Source of the DNA: Archivesica marissinica
Lineage: Eukaryota > Mollusca > Bivalvia > Venerida > Vesicomyidae
DNA length: 64,000 nucleotides
NCBI GenBank assembly: GCA_014843695.1
Contig: CM026404.1
Location: 52,069,684-52,133,683 of the forward strand
Direction of reading: 5' to 3'
The notes beneath the pieces are model-generated. The model was not told the DNA's origin. It saw only the letters and a list, made by a program, of their open reading frames with translations, and did not search any database. A program made the translations under genes and the position numbers. The number at the start of each line of letters is the position of its first letter. Position 1 is the first letter of the stretch. This document shows, piece by piece, positions 38,499 to 50,700 of this stretch.

Positions 38499-40513
38499 CT
38501 ACTAACTAAGGACCTCTCCGGGACGTCAGAACTAAGAACCTCTCCGGGACGTAAGAACTAAGAACCTCTCTGGGACGTAAGAACTAAGAACCTCTCCGGG
38601 ATGTCATAACTAAGAACCTCTCCGGGACGTCAGCACTAAGAACATCTCCGGGACGTCAGAACTAAGAACCTCTCCGATACGTCAGAACTAAGAACCTCTC
38701 CGGGACGTAAGAACTAAGAACCTCTCCGGGACAACATAACTAAGAACCTCTCCGGGATGTCATAACTAAGAACCTCTCCTGGACGTCATAACTAAGAACC
38801 TCTCCGGGACGTCAGCACTAAGAACATCTCCGGGACGTCAGAACTAAGAACCTCTCCGATACGTCAGAACTAAGAACCTCTCCTGGACGTCAGAACTAAG
38901 AACTTCCCCGGGACGTCAGAACTAAGAACTTCCCCGGGACGTCAGAACTAAGAACCTCTCCGGGACGTCAGAACTAAGAACCTCTCCGGGACGTCATAAC
39001 TAAGAACCTCTCCGATACGTCAGAACTAAGAACCTCAGCTAAGAACCTCTCCGAGACGTCAGAACTAAGAACCTCTCCGGTACGTCATAACTAAGGACCT
39101 CTCCGGGACGTCAGAACTAAGAACCTCTCCGGGTCGTAAGAACTAAGAACCTCTCTGGGACGTAAGAACTAAGAACCTCTCCGGGATGTCATAACTAAGA
39201 ACCTCTCCTGGACGTCAAAACTAAGAACCTCTCCGGGACGTCAGCACTAAGAACATCTCCGGGACGACATAACTAAGAACCTCTCCTGGACGTCATAACT
39301 AAGAACCTCTCCGGGACGTCAGCACTAAGAACATCTCCGGGACGTCAGAACTAAGAACCTCTCCGATACGTCAGAACTAAGAACCTCTCCGGGACGTAAG
39401 AACTAAGAACCTCTCCGGCACGTCAGAACTAAGAACCTCTCCGGGACTTCAGAACTAAGAACCTCTCCGGGACGTCATAACTAAGAACCTCTCCTGGACG
39501 TCAGAACTAAGAACCTCTCCTGGACGTCAGAACTAAGAACTTCCCCGGGACGTCAGAACTAAGAACCTCTCCGGGACGTCATAACTAAGAACCTCTCCGG
39601 GACGTCAGAACTAAGAACTTCCCCGGGACGTCAGAACTAAGAACCTCTCCGGGACGTAAGAACTAAGAACCTCTCCGGGACGTCATAACTAAGAACCTCT
39701 CCGGGACGGGGCGTCATAACTAAGAACCTCTCCGATACGTCAGAACTAAGAACCTCAGCTAAGAACCTCTCCGAGACGTCAGAACTAAGAACCTCTCCGG
39801 TACGTCATAACTAAGAACTTCCCCGGGACGTCAGAACTAAGAACCTCTCCGGGACGTAAGAACTAAGAACCTCTCCGGGACGTCAGAACTAAGAACCTCT
39901 CCGGGACGTCATAACTAAGAACCTCTCCGATACGACAAACTAAGAACCTCAGCTAAGAACCTCTCCGAGACGTCAGAACTAAGAACCTCTCCGGGACGTC
40001 ATAGCTAAGATCCTCTCCGAGACGTCAGAACTAACAACCTCTCCGGGACGTCAGAACTAAGAACCTCTCCGAGACGTCAGAACTAAGAACTTCTCCGGGA
40101 CGTCAGAACTAAGAACATCTCCGGGACGTCAGAACTACAATCCTCTCCGGGACGTCAGAACTAAGAACCTCTCCGAGACGTCAGAACTAAGAACCTCTCA
40201 GGGAGGTCAAAATTAAGAACCTCTCCGGTACGTCAGAACCAAGAACCTCTCCGGGATGTCATGACTAAGAACCTCTCCGGGACGTCATAACTAAGGACCT
40301 CCCCGGGACGTCATAACTAAGGACCTCTCCGGGACTTCATAACTAAGGACCTCCCCGGGACGTCAGAACCTCCCTGGGACGTCATAACTAAGAACCTCTC
40401 CGTGACGTCAGAACCTCCATGGGACGTCATAACTAAGAACCTCTCCGGGACGTCATAACTAAGAACCTCTCCGGGACGTCAGATCTAAGAACCTCTCCGG
40501 AACGTCAGAACTA
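38499..40513. repeat. 27-bp minisatellite array, about 74 copies
   Basis: The unit is aagaacctctccgggacgtc plus agaacta, with GACGTC palindromes in most units. An irregular marker (aacctcagctaagaacc) occurs at 39031 and 39751, exactly 720 bp apart, and again near 39946, which shows block duplications. Confidence 0.96.
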
Positions 40514-40600
40514 TCTAGACAACTTAGACGATACAGTCTCCAGTGTGCCTCGGTGGTGGCGTCTTGAAATACAACTATGATTTGATTTGAGTGACATGCA

Positions 40601-40760
40601 TACAGTCAAGCCTGTGTTAGTGATCACCTCTATTAAACAGCTAACCTGCATTAAGCAGCCGTTTTCCAGATTCCCTAATACATTACTTTGTTATACATTT
40701 GACATCTCATACACCTGTGCTAAATAGCCACGTTCTGCGATTCCCTTAGCTGGTCGCTTA
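40601..40760 (+). mobile_element. Partial TA-flanked pogo-like element (left end)
   Basis: Begins TA then CAGTCAAGCCTGTGTTAG and continues gatcacctctattaaacagc and taacctgcattaagcagccg into single-copy sequence. The first 40 bp match the monomer of the 23788-26544 satellite. No opposite terminal repeat is visible before the 85-bp array begins, so it is a solo left end. It is a plausible relative of the copy that seeded the satellite. Confidence 0.75.
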
Positions 40761-40762
40761 AT

Positions 40763-41066
40763 CTCCGTGCAAAATTCCATCCTTCGATCCATCAGCGTAC
40801 GTTACATCCATCGGTCTCTGCGCACGAAGCCGGCTCCTTCCATACATCTCCGTGAAACATTCCATCCTTCGATCCATCAGCGTACGTTACATCCATCGGT
40901 TTCTGCGCACGAAGCCGGCTCCTTCCATACATCTCCGTGAAACATTCCATCCTTCGATCCATCAGCGTACGTTACATCCATCGGTCTCTGCGCACGAAGC
41001 CGGCTCCTTCCATACATCTCCGTGCAAAATTCCATCCTTCGATCCATCGGTGTACGTAACTATCAC
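40763..41066. repeat. 85-bp tandem repeat, 3.5 copies
   Basis: Units start at 40763, 40848, 40933 and 41018 with ctccgtgaaacattcc (or gcaaaattcc), followed by cttcgatccatcagcgtacg and cgcacgaagccggctccttc. Spacing is exactly 85 bp. Confidence 0.95.
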
Positions 41067-41788
41067 GACCGGTTTCCATCTATGGATGAGCATGCGAGAC
41101 TGACGCGAATGAGATAAGACAAAGATGGCGGTATGCGAGGCAGACGTTCTACAACATGCACTAATACAACCTTCTTTTTATTGCCATCATTAACGGCAAC
41201 GAGCATCATCATATACCAAGACAACACATTCATTATTTTGTAATCAAAATACACTAACATGGGTACATTATAAAAATAAACAAGTTCTGCCAGTACCTTG
41301 TTCGGGATTTGTATCTGGAATATGCATGATGTAGAATGAAACAAAGATCAATCAAACAAACAGATATACGCAGAAAACAGCAATTACGAACGAAACAATA
41401 CTTAGTTGTAGTAAAACTGGTGATCCTGGTAGTACCCGTGTACTAAAAACCAAACCGCAAACGTTGAAATATCCTTATATGGAAATCAAATGATGGACTC
41501 AAAACATAGACTACAATACACGCGTTTTCGAAAATAATCAAATAATCATTGTGGTCTCTCGTCTTTTATATTTGTTTCGATCTTCCTAGATAAGCCTAAG
41601 TATGACTGGGTACTAGATTATACATAGCGCAACAAGTAGCACAGGATTTCTTTGGAAAATGCATTGTCATTCTGATTGTGTAAATTAATTATCAAGTAAC
41701 CTAAAACGTTGTGATATGTGTTGTACCAAACTTGATCTTGTGTTATCATATTAATGAGCGATGTAAATGATTATTGTCTGTCCGACAT
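41067..41788. other. Unique AT-rich island
   Basis: A minus-strand frame of 93 codons (41063-41344) overlaps it but has no recognisable motif and no convincing splice context. I see nothing else to annotate. Confidence 0.6.
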
Positions 41789-42666
41789 ATCCATTATACC
41801 TCATACATACGAATCCATTAATCTATATCCATTATACCTCATACATAAGAATCCATTAGACTATATCCATTATACCTCATACATAAGAATCCATTAGACT
41901 ATATCCATATACCTCATACATAAGACTATATCCATATACCTCATACATTAGACTATATCCATATACCTCATACATTAGACTATATCCATATACCTCATAC
42001 ATTAGACTATATCCATATACCTCATACATTAGACTATATCCATATACCTCATACATTAGACTATATCCATATACCTCATACATAAGAATCCATTAGACTA
42101 TATCCATATACCTCATACATACATTAGACTATATCCATATACCTCATACATGTTTAGACTATATCCATATACCTCATACATAAGAATCCATTAGACTATA
42201 TCCATATACCTCATACATTAGACTATATCCATATACCTCATACATTAGACTATATCCATATACCTCTACATTAGACTATATCCATATACCTCATACATTA
42301 GACTATATCCATATACCTCATACATTAGACTATATCCATATACCTCATACATTAGACTATATCCATTATACCTCATACATAAGAATCCATTAGACTATAT
42401 CCATATACCTCATACATTAGACATATCCATTATACCTCATACATAAGAATCCATTGACATATCATATACCTCATACATTAGACTATATCCATACCGCATA
42501 CATTAGACTATATCCATATACCCATACATTGACTATCCATATACCTCATACATTAGACTATATCATACTCATAATGACTTACCATTATACCTCATACATA
42601 AGAATCATTAGACTATATCCATACTCATACATAGATATATCCATATACCTCCTACATAAGAATCCA
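41789..42666. repeat. 27-bp minisatellite with 36-bp variants
   Basis: The unit is ccatatacctcatacat plus tagactatat; some units carry an extra aagaatccat segment. The right third (about 42430-42660) has many single-base and multi-base deletions, unlike the clean left part. Confidence 0.93.
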
Positions 42667-42762
42667 TTAACCTTCTTTCAATTATAGCAAGCAAAATTTA
42701 GGGCTGCTCCCTTTCGTATGTATTCAATTGATCTCATTTCGAGGTAAATATTCATCATTTGG

Positions 42763-44697
42763 ATATAGCACCGACATCGTCGGATAGCACTAATACACGG
42801 GTCGTCGGATAGCACTGGTACACGGGTCGTCGGTTAGCACTGGTACACGGGTCGTCGGATAGCACCGATACACGGGTCGTCGGTTAGCACGGATACACGG
42901 GTCGTCGGATAGCACGGATACACGGGTCGTCGGTTAGCACCGATACACGGGTCGTCGGATAGCACTGATACACGGATCATCGGTTAGTACTGATACACGG
43001 GTCGTCGGTTAGCACCGATACACGGGTCGTCGGATAGCACTGATACACGGATCATCGGTTAGTACTGATACACGGGTCGTCGGTTAGCACCGATACACGG
43101 GTCGTCGGTTAGTACTGATACACAGGTCGTCGGTTAACACCGATACACGGGTCGTCGGTTAGTACTGATACACGGATCATCGGTTAGTACTGATACACGG
43201 GTCGTCGGATAGCACTGATACATGGGTCGTCGGTTAGTACTGATACACGGGTCGTGGGATAGCACTGGTACACGAGTCGTCGGTTAGTACTGATACACGG
43301 GTCGTCGGATAGCACTGATACACGGGTCGTCGGATAGCACGGATACACGGGTCGTCGGATAGCACTGATACACAGGTCGTCGGTTAACATTGATACACAG
43401 GTCGTCGGTTAACATTGATACACGTGTAGTCGGATAGCACGGATACACGGGTCGTCGGTTAGCACCGATACACGGGTCGTCGGTTAGTACTGATACACGG
43501 GTCGTCGGATAACACTGGTACACAGGTCGTCGGATAGCACTGGTACACGGGTCGTCGGATAGCACTGATACACGGGTCGTCGGATAGCACTGGTACACGG
43601 GTCGTCGGATAGCACTGATACACGTGTCGTCGGATAGCACTGATACACGGGTCGTCGGTTAGTACTGATACACGTGTCGTCGATTAGTACTGATACACGG
43701 GTCGTCGATTAGTACTGATACACAGGTCGTCGGTTAGCACGGATACACAGGTCGTCGGTTAGTACTGATACACAGGTCGTCGGATAGCACTGATACACAG
43801 GTCGTCGGTTAGTACTGATACACAGGTCGTTGGTTAGCACTGATACACAGGTCGTCGGATAGCACTGATACACGGGTCGTCGGTTAGCACGGATACACGG
43901 GTCGTCGGTTAGCACGGATACACGGGTCGTCGGTTAGCACCGATACACGGGTCGTCGGTTAGCACGGATACACGGGTCGTCGGTTAGTACTGATACACGG
44001 GTCGTCGGATAGCACGGATACACGGGTCGTCGGATAGCACTGGTACACGGGTCGTCGGATAGTACTGCTACACGGGTCGTCGGTTAGCACTGATACACGG
44101 GTCGCCGGTTAGTACTGATACACGGGTCGTCGGTTAGCACCGATACACGGATCGTCGGTTAGCACCGATACACGGGTCGTCGGATAGCACTGATACACGG
44201 GTCGTCGGTTAGCACGGATACACAGGTCGTCGGTTAGTACTGATACACAGGTCGTCGGATAGCACTGATACACAGGTCGTCGGTTAGTACTGATACACAG
44301 GTCGTCGGTTAGCACTGATACACAGGTCGTCGGATAGCACTGATACATGGGTCGTCGGATAGCACTGGTACACGGGTCGTCGGATAGTACTGATACACGG
44401 GTCGTCGGTTAGCACTGATACACGGGTCGTCGGTTAGTACTGATACACGGGTCGTCGGTTTGCACCGATACACGGGTCGTCGGTTAGCACCGATACACGG
44501 GTCGTCGGATAGCACTGATACACGGGTCGTCGGTTAGCCACGATGCATGGGTCGTCGGTTAGCACCGATGCACGGGTCGTCGGTTAGCCCCGATGCATGG
44601 GTCGTCGGTTAGCCCCCGATGCATGGGTCGTCGGTTATCATTGATATACGGGTCGGCGGTTACTCGGATAGCAGTGTGATGATCGTCGGGTTAGAGT
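42763..44697. repeat. 25-bp minisatellite array, about 76 copies
   Basis: The unit is gtcgtcggatagcac plus tgatacacgg, with ggttag, caccga, cacgga and acacag variants. Runs of variants repeat as blocks: the acacag-rich block of 43709-43880 recurs at about 44221-44345. The period is constant until the degenerate right end (44600-44697). Confidence 0.96.
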
Positions 44698-44736
44698 CAT
44701 AATGACTGTTAATATTATTATGGTTGTAAATGAGAT

Positions 44737-47700
44737 CGGTGTAGCGGCACCTGTATAGTTGCAGTGGAACCTGTTATCCTAGCGGTCCCCGTATTGTTGC
44801 AGTGGAACGTGTTAGCCTAGTGGTCCCTGTAGTGTTGCAATGGAACGTGTTATCCTAGCGGTCCCCTATTGTTGCAGTGGAACGTGTTAGCCTAGTGGTC
44901 CCTGTATTGTTGCAATGGAATGTGTTAACCTAGTGTTCCCTGTATTGTTGCAGTGGAACGTGTTAACCTAGTGTTCCCTGTATTGTTGCAGTGGAACGTG
45001 TTAACCTAGGGTTCCCTGTATTGTTGCAGTGGAACATGTTAACCTAGTGGTCCCTGTATTGTTGCAGTGGAACGTGTTAGCCTAGTGGTCCCTGTATTGT
45101 TGCAGTGGAACGTGTTAGCCTAGTGGTCCCTGTATTGTTGCAGTGGAACGTGTGAACCTAGTGGTCCCCGTATTGTTGCAGTGGAACGTGTTAACCTAGC
45201 GGACACTGTATTGTTGCAGTGGAACGTGCTAACCTAGTGGTCCCTGTATTGTTGCAATGGAACGTGTTAGCCTAGTGGTCCCTGTATTGTTGCAGTGGAA
45301 CGTGTTAGCCTAGCGGTCCCCGTATTGTTACAGTGGAACGTGTTAGCCTAGCGGTCCCCGTATTGTTGCAGTGGAACGTGTTAACCTAGCGTCCCTGTAT
45401 TGTTGCAGTGGAACGTGTTAACCTAGCGGTCCCTGTATTGTTGCAGTGGAACGTGTTAACCTAGTGGTCCCTGTATAGTTGCAGTGGAACGTGTTAACCT
45501 AGCGGTCCCTGTATTGTTGCAGTGGAACGTGTTAACCTAGCGGTCCCCGTATTGTTGCAGTGGAACGTGTTAACCTAGCTTCCCTGTATAGTTGCAGTGG
45601 AACGTGTTAGCCTAGCGGTCCCTGTATTGTTGCAGTGGAACGTGTTAACCTAGCTTCCCTGTATAGTTGAAGTGGAACGTGTTAACCTAGTGTTCCCTGT
45701 ATTGTTGCAGTGGAACGTGTTATCCTAGCGGTCCCTGTATTGTTGCAGTGGAACGTGTTAACCTAGCGGTCCCTGTATTGTTGCAGTGGAACGTGTTAAC
45801 CTAGCTTCCCTGTATAGTTGCAGTGGAACGTGTTATCCTAGCGGTCCCTGTATTGTTGCAGTGGAACGTGTTAACCTAGCGGTCCCTGTATTGTTGCAAT
45901 GGAACGTGTTAACCTAGCTTCCCTGTATAGTTGCAGTGGAACGTGTTAACCTAGTTTCCCTGTATAGTTGCAATGGAACGTGTTAACCTAGTGTTCCCTG
46001 TATTGTTGCAGTGGAACGTGTTAACCTAGAGGGTCATGGATAGTTGCAGTGGAACGTGTTAACCTAGCTTCCCTGTATTGTTGCAGTGGAACGTGTTAAC
46101 CTAGCGGTCCCTGTATTGTTGCAGTGGAACGTGTTAACCTAGCTTCCCTGTATAGTTGCAGTGGAACGTGTTATCCTAGCGGTCCCTGTATTGTTGCAGT
46201 GGAACCTGTTATCCTAGCGGTCCCTGTATTGTTGCAATGGAACGTGTTAACCTAGAGGTCCATGGATAATTGCAGTGGAACGTGTTAACCTAGAATTCCC
46301 TGTATTGTTGCAGTGGAACGTGTTAACCTAGCTTCCATGTATAGTTGCAGTGGAACGTGTTAACCTAGTGGTCCCTGTATTGTTGCAATGGAACGTGTTA
46401 ACCTAGAGGTCCATGGATAGTTGCAGTGGAACGTGTTAACCTAGCTTCCCTGTATAGTTGCAGTGGAACGTGTTAACCTAGAGGTCCATGGATAGTTGCA
46501 GTGGAACGTGTTAACCTAGCTGTCCCTGTATTGTTGCAGTGGAACGTTTTAACCTAGAGGTCCATGGATAGTTGCAGTGGAACGTGTTAACCTAGCGGTC
46601 CCTGTATTGTTGCAGTGGAACGTGTTAACCTAGAGGTCCATGGATAGTTGCAGTGGAACGTGTTAACCTAGCGGTCGCTGTATTGTTGCAGTGGAACGTG
46701 TTAACCTAGAGGTCCATGGATAGTTGCAGTGGAACGTGTTAACCTAGTGTTCCCTGTATTGTTGCAGTGGAACGTGTTAACCTAGAGGTCCATGGATAGT
46801 TGCAGTGGAACGTGTTAACCTAGCGGTCCCTGTATTGTTGCAGTGGAACGTGTTAACCTAGCGTTCCCTGTATTGTTGCAGTGGAACGTGGTAACCTAGC
46901 TTCCCTGTATAGTTGCAGTGGAACGTGTTAACCTAGTGGTCCCTGTATTGTTGCAGTGGAACGTGTTAACCTAGATGTCCCTGTATTGTTGCAGTGGAAC
47001 GTGTTAACCTAGAGGTCCCTGTATTGTTGCAGTGGAACGTGTTAACCTAGACGTCCCTGTATAGTTGCAGTGGAACGTGTTAACCTAGTGGTCCCTGTAT
47101 TGTTGCAATGGAACGTGTTAACCTAGAGGTCCATGGATAGTTGCAGTGGAACGTGTTAACCTAGCTTCCCTGTATAGTTGCAGTGGAACGTGTTAACCTA
47201 GAGGTCCATGGATAGTTGCAGTGGAACGTGTTAACCTAGCTGTCCCTGTATTGTTGCAGTGGAACGTGTTAACCTAGAGGTCCATGGATAGTTGCAGTGG
47301 AACGTGTTAACCTAGCGGTCCCTGTATTGTTGCAGTGGAACGTTTTAACCTAGAGGTCCATGGATAGTTGCAGTGGAACGTGTTAACCTAGCGGTCCCTG
47401 TATTGTTGCAGTGGAACGTGTTAACCTAGAGGTCCATGGATAGATGCAGTGGAACGTGTTAACCTAGCGGTCCCTGTATTGTTGCAGTGGAACGTGTTAA
47501 CCTAGAGGTACATGGATAGTTGCAGTGGAACGTGTTAACCTAGTGTTCCCTGTATTGTTGCAGTGGAACGTGTTAACCCAGAGGTCCATGGATAGTTGCA
47601 GTGGAACGTGTTAACCTAGCGGTCCCTGTATTGTTGCAGTGGAACGTGTTAACCTAGCGTTCCCTGTATTGTTGCAGTGGAACGTGGTAACCTAGCTTCC

Positions 47701-50700
47701 CTGTATAGTTGCAGTGGAACGTGTTAACCTAGCTTCCCTGTATAGTTGCAGTGGAACGTGTTAACCTAGTGGTCCTGTATTGTTGCAGTGGAACGTGTTA
47801 ACCTAGATGTTCCTGTATTGTTGCAGTGGAACGTGTTAACCTAGATGTCCCTGTATTGTTGCAGTGAAACGTGTTAACCTAGACGTCCCTGTATTGTTGC
47901 AGTGGAACGTGTTAACCTAGAGGTCCCTGTATTGTTGCAGTGGAACGTGTTAACCTAGAGGTCCATGGATAGTTGCAGTGGAATGTGTTAACCTAGCGGA
48001 CACTGGCGAGTGGCAATGGAACGTGCTAACCTAGCGGTCCCCGTATTGTTGCAGTGGAACGTGTTAACCTAGCTTCCCTGTATAGTTGCAGTGGAACGTG
48101 TTAGCCTAGCGGTCCCTGTATTGTTGCAGTGGAACGTGTTAACCTAGCTTCCCTGTATAGTTGAAGTGGAACGTGTTAACCTAGTGTTCCCTGTATTGTT
48201 GCAGTGGAACGTGTTATCCTAGTGGTCCCTGTATTGTTGCAGTGGAACGTGTTAACCTAGCGGTCCCTGTATTGTTGCAGTGGAACGTGTTAACCTAGCT
48301 TCCCTGTATAGTTGCAGTGGAACGTGTTATCCTAGCGGTCCCTGTATTGTTGCAGTGGAACGTGTTAACCTAGCGGTCCCTGTATTGTTGCAATGGAACG
48401 TGTTAACCTAGCTTCCCTGTATAGTTGCAGTGGAACGTGTTAACCTAGCTTCCCTGTATAGTTGCAATGGAACGTGTTAACCTAGTGTTCCCTGTATTGT
48501 TGCAGTGGAACGTGTTAACCTAGAGGTTCATGGATAGTTGCAGTGGAACGTGTTAACCTAGCTTCCCTGTATTGTTGCAGTGGAACGTGTTAACCTAGCG
48601 GTCCATGTATAGTTGCAGTGGAACGTGTTAACCTAGCGTTCCCTGTATTGTTGCAGTGGAACGTGTTAACCTAGCTTCCCTGTATAGTTGCAGTGGAACG
48701 TGTTAACCTAGTGGTCCCTGTATTGTTGCAATGGAACGTGTTAACCTAGAGGTCCATGGATAGTTGCAGTGGAACGTGTTAACCTAGCTTCCCTGTATAG
48801 TTGCAGTGGAACGTGTTAACCTAGAGTTCCCTGTATTGTTGCAGTGGAACGTGTTAACCTAGCTTCCCTGTATAGTTGCAGTGGAACGTGTTAACCTAGG
48901 GTCCTGTATGTTGCATGGAACGTGTTCCTAGAGGTCCATGGATAGTTGCAGTGGAACGTGTTAACCTAGCTTCCCTGTATAGTTGCAGTGGAACGTGTTA
49001 ACCTAGAGGTCCATGGATAGTTGCAGTGGAACGTGTTAACCTAGCTGTCCCTGTATTGTTGCAGTGGAACGTGTTAACCTAGAGGTCCATGGATAGTTGC
49101 AGTGGAACGTGTTAACCTAGCGGTCCCTGTATTGTTGCAGTGGAACGTGTTAACCTAGAGGTCCATGGATAGTTGCAGTGGAACGTGTTAACCTAGTGTT
49201 CCCTGTATTGTTGCAGTGGAACGTGTTAACCTAGAGGTCCATGGATAGTTGCCGTGGAACGTGTTAACCGAGTGTTCCCTGTATTGTTGCAGTGGAACGT
49301 GTTAACCTAGAGGTCCATGGATAGTTGCAGTGGAACGTGTTAACCTAGCGGTCCCTGTATTGTTGCAGTGGAACGTGTTAACCTAGCGTTCCCTGTATTG
49401 TTGCAGTGGAACGTGGTAACCTAGCTTCCCTGTATAGTTGCAGTGGAACGTGTTAACCTAGTGGTCCCTGTATTGTTGCAGTGGAACGTGTTAACCTAGA
49501 TGTCCCTGTATTGTTGCAGTGGAACGTGTTAACCTAGAGGTCCCTGTATTGTTGCAGTGGAACGTGTTAACCTAGACGTCCCTGTATAGTTGCAGTGGAA
49601 CGTGTTAACCTAGTGGTCCCTGTATTGTTGCAATGGAACGTGTTAACCTAGAGGTCCATGGATAGTTGCAGTGGAACGTGTTAACCTAGCTTCCCTGTAT
49701 AGTTGCAGTGGAACGTGTTAACCTAGAGGTCCATGGATAGTTGCAGTGGAACGTGTTAACCTAGCTGTCCCTGTATTGTTGCAGTGGAACGTGTTAACCT
49801 AGAGGTCCATGAATAGTTGCAGTGGAACGTGTTAACCTAGCGGTCCCTGTATTGTTGCAGTGGAACGTTTTAACCTAGAGGTCCATGGATAGTTGCAGTG
49901 GAACGTGTTAACCTAGGGTCCCTGTATTGTTGCAGTGGAACGTGTTACTAGAGGTCCATGGATAGATGCAGTGGAACGTGTTAACCTAGCGGTCCCTGTA
50001 TTGTTGCAGTGGAACGTGTTAACCTAGAGGTCCATGGATAGTTGCAGTGGAACGTGTTAACCTAGTGTTCCCTGTATTGTTGCAGTGGAACGTGTTAACC
50101 TAGAGGTCCATGGATAGTTGCAGTGGAACGTGTTAACCTAGCGGTCCCTGTATTGTTGCAGTGGAACGTGTTAACCTAGCGTTCCCTGTATTGTTGCAGT
50201 GGAACGTGGTAACCTAGCTTCCCTGTATAGTTGCAGTGGAACGTGTTAACCTAGCTTCCCTGTATAGTTGCAGTGGAACGTGTTAACCTAGTGGTCCCTG
50301 TATTGTTGCAGTGGAACGTGTTAACCTAGATGTCCCTGTATTGTTGCAGTGGAACGTGTTAACCTAGATGTCCCTGTATTGTTGCAGCGAAACGTGTTAA
50401 CCTAGACGTCCCTGTATTGTTGCAGTGGAACGTGTTAACCTAGAGGTCCCTGTATTGTTGCAGTGGAACGTGTTAACCTAGAGGTCCATGGATAGTTGCA
50501 GTGGAATGTGTTAACCTAGCGGACACTGGCGAGTGGCAGTGGAACGTGCTAACCTATCGGTCCCCGTATTGTTGCAGTGGAACGTGTTAACCTAGCTTCC
50601 CTGTATAGTTGCAGTGGAACGTGTTAGCCTAGCGGTCCCTGTATTGTTGCAGTGGAACGTGTTAACCTAGCTTCCCTGTATAGTTGAAGTGGAACGTGTT

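Noticed and set aside
38100..38561. A 153-codon plus-strand frame
   Set aside because: It starts inside the TTAA MITE and ends in the neighbouring 27-bp array, so it is a chance run-through.
41063..41344. A 93-codon minus-strand frame in a unique island
   Set aside because: No recognisable domain and no convincing splice sites or conservation that I can see. The start of the window's formin pattern was looked for here and not found.
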